Source: Microvelia longipes
Taxonomy: Eukaryota; Arthropoda; Insecta; Hemiptera; Veliidae
Length of the DNA stretch: 64,000 bases
NCBI GenBank assembly: GCA_018340805.1
Contig: JACMZG010001914.1
Location: 1,374,332 to 1,438,331, forward strand
Reading direction: 5' to 3'
Part shown: piece after piece, positions 63,281 through 64,000 of the stretch
Position numbering within the stretch: position 1 is the first letter of the stretch
How the letters are laid out: each line of letters starts with the position of its first letter
Program-made: the position numbers and the translations under genes
Notes under the pieces: generated by a model
Database searches by the model: none
What the model was told of the DNA's origin: nothing
The model's input: the letters and a program-made list of their open reading frames with translations, nothing else

Positions 63281-63932
63281 AATTCTGGCGCGGTGGTCCG
63301 CATGTCGGGCGAATTTCCTTTGGATGCGTGTTTCCGTGCTTTTTACAATATATAAGTTTACAACTACTAAATAAATAATTCTGTCGCGGTGGTCCGCTGT
63401 CGGGCGAATTTCATGTAGAATTCGTGTTTCCGTGCTTAACACCCCTTGCTTAAGGTTCCGGTTCATGCTTTAGAACCTAAGCAGTTACTCGATTGTCAAG
63501 CACTGCTCGTAACTCATTTTGTCTGTATTTTTCAAAGGAAATGCGCTAAAACCTTTAAAGATAACTGACTAAGCTTAAATATAAGTAACTAAACTAGTGC
63601 AAATAATAGTGCGTACTTCTAATTTTAGAGGCATAGTTTTGAACAACCAACTGGATAATTATGCGCATTTCCTTTGAAAAATACAGACAAAATGAGTTAC
63701 GAGCAGTGCTTGACAATCGAGTAACTGCTTAGGTTCTAAAGCATGAACCGGAACCTTAAGCAGAAATGGGTTGTTAAGCACGGAAACACGAATTCTACAT
63801 GAAATTCGCCCGACAGCGGACCACCGCGACGGAATTATTTATTAGTAGTTGTAAACTTATATATTGTAAAAAGCACGGAAACACGCATCCAAAGGAAATT
63901 CGCCGACATGCGGACCACCGCGCCAGAATTTT
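63281..63932. mobile_element. Nested foldback B with A-box-like ends
   Basis: The outer inverted pair (63281-63377 and 63838-63932) encloses an inner inverted pair (63378 to about 63545, and about 63670-63837) around a centre of about 120 bp. The centre is the inverse complement of that in foldback A. Each layer starts with a tctggcgcggtggtccgc-type head. Another head begins at about 63963 and runs off the window. Confidence 0.82.
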
Positions 63933-64000
63933 TTTACCTAATATAAGTTTACAACTAGAAAAAATTCTGGCGCGGTGGTCCGCATGTCGGGCGAATTTCC

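Noticed and set aside
63257..63466. Open frame in the nested foldback, with a similar frame at 45864-46067, as a shared protein
   Set aside because: The similarity comes from the A-box repeat heads themselves. Frames are short, run through palindromic arms and have no protein family features.

Overview
This is an AT-rich, intron-rich piece of an animal genome, most likely an insect. The order is not certain. The evidence is canonical GT-AG introns, metazoan orthologues split over many short exons, a decayed mariner transposon, a decayed non-LTR retrotransposon and many short inverted-repeat elements. There are no bacterial operons, tRNA genes or CRISPR arrays.

Five protein-coding genes are supported, most of them reconstructed exon by exon with splice phases that agree. 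(1) 961-13883, plus strand: an NRAMP/DMT1-type divalent metal transporter (malvolio); the start codon is not found. (2) 14815-17340, minus strand: a single-exon protein of 841 residues with about 20 C2H2 zinc fingers, convergent with the transporter. (3) 27624-50351, minus strand: TRAPPC9 (brunelleschi), 22 coding exons adding up to exactly 1177 codons. (4) 51020-54944, plus strand: TIMMDC1, a mitochondrial complex I assembly factor, five exons, 246 codons, head-to-head with TRAPPC9 across about 670 bp. (5) 56635-62500, minus strand: the helicase core and C-terminus of DDX23/PRP28, cut off by the right edge. These are housekeeping genes for metal uptake, vesicle tethering, respiratory complex assembly and splicing. 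They are neighbours, not a pathway.

Repeats are the distinctive part. A dispersed family carrying a 5S-rRNA-like segment occurs about six times. Two foldback elements carry hammerhead-ribozyme-like cores with covarying stem II. Two large nested palindromes end in tRNA-promoter-like (A-box) sequence. Several TIR elements (three copies of one family, two of another, and four singletons), a mariner remnant inside DDX23, a jockey/CR1-like reverse transcriptase remnant inside TRAPPC9, minisatellites and long (TA)n tracts fill the introns and the roughly 10 kb gene-free interval at 17.3-27.6 kb.

Two items need checking against raw reads. In DDX23, helicase motif V is scrambled by two compensating 2-nt indels. 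In two genes a short tandem duplication has copied a splice site. I see no clear new multi-gene system. The best candidates for something undescribed are the ribozyme-like foldbacks, the nested A-box palindromes and the 5S-containing repeat.
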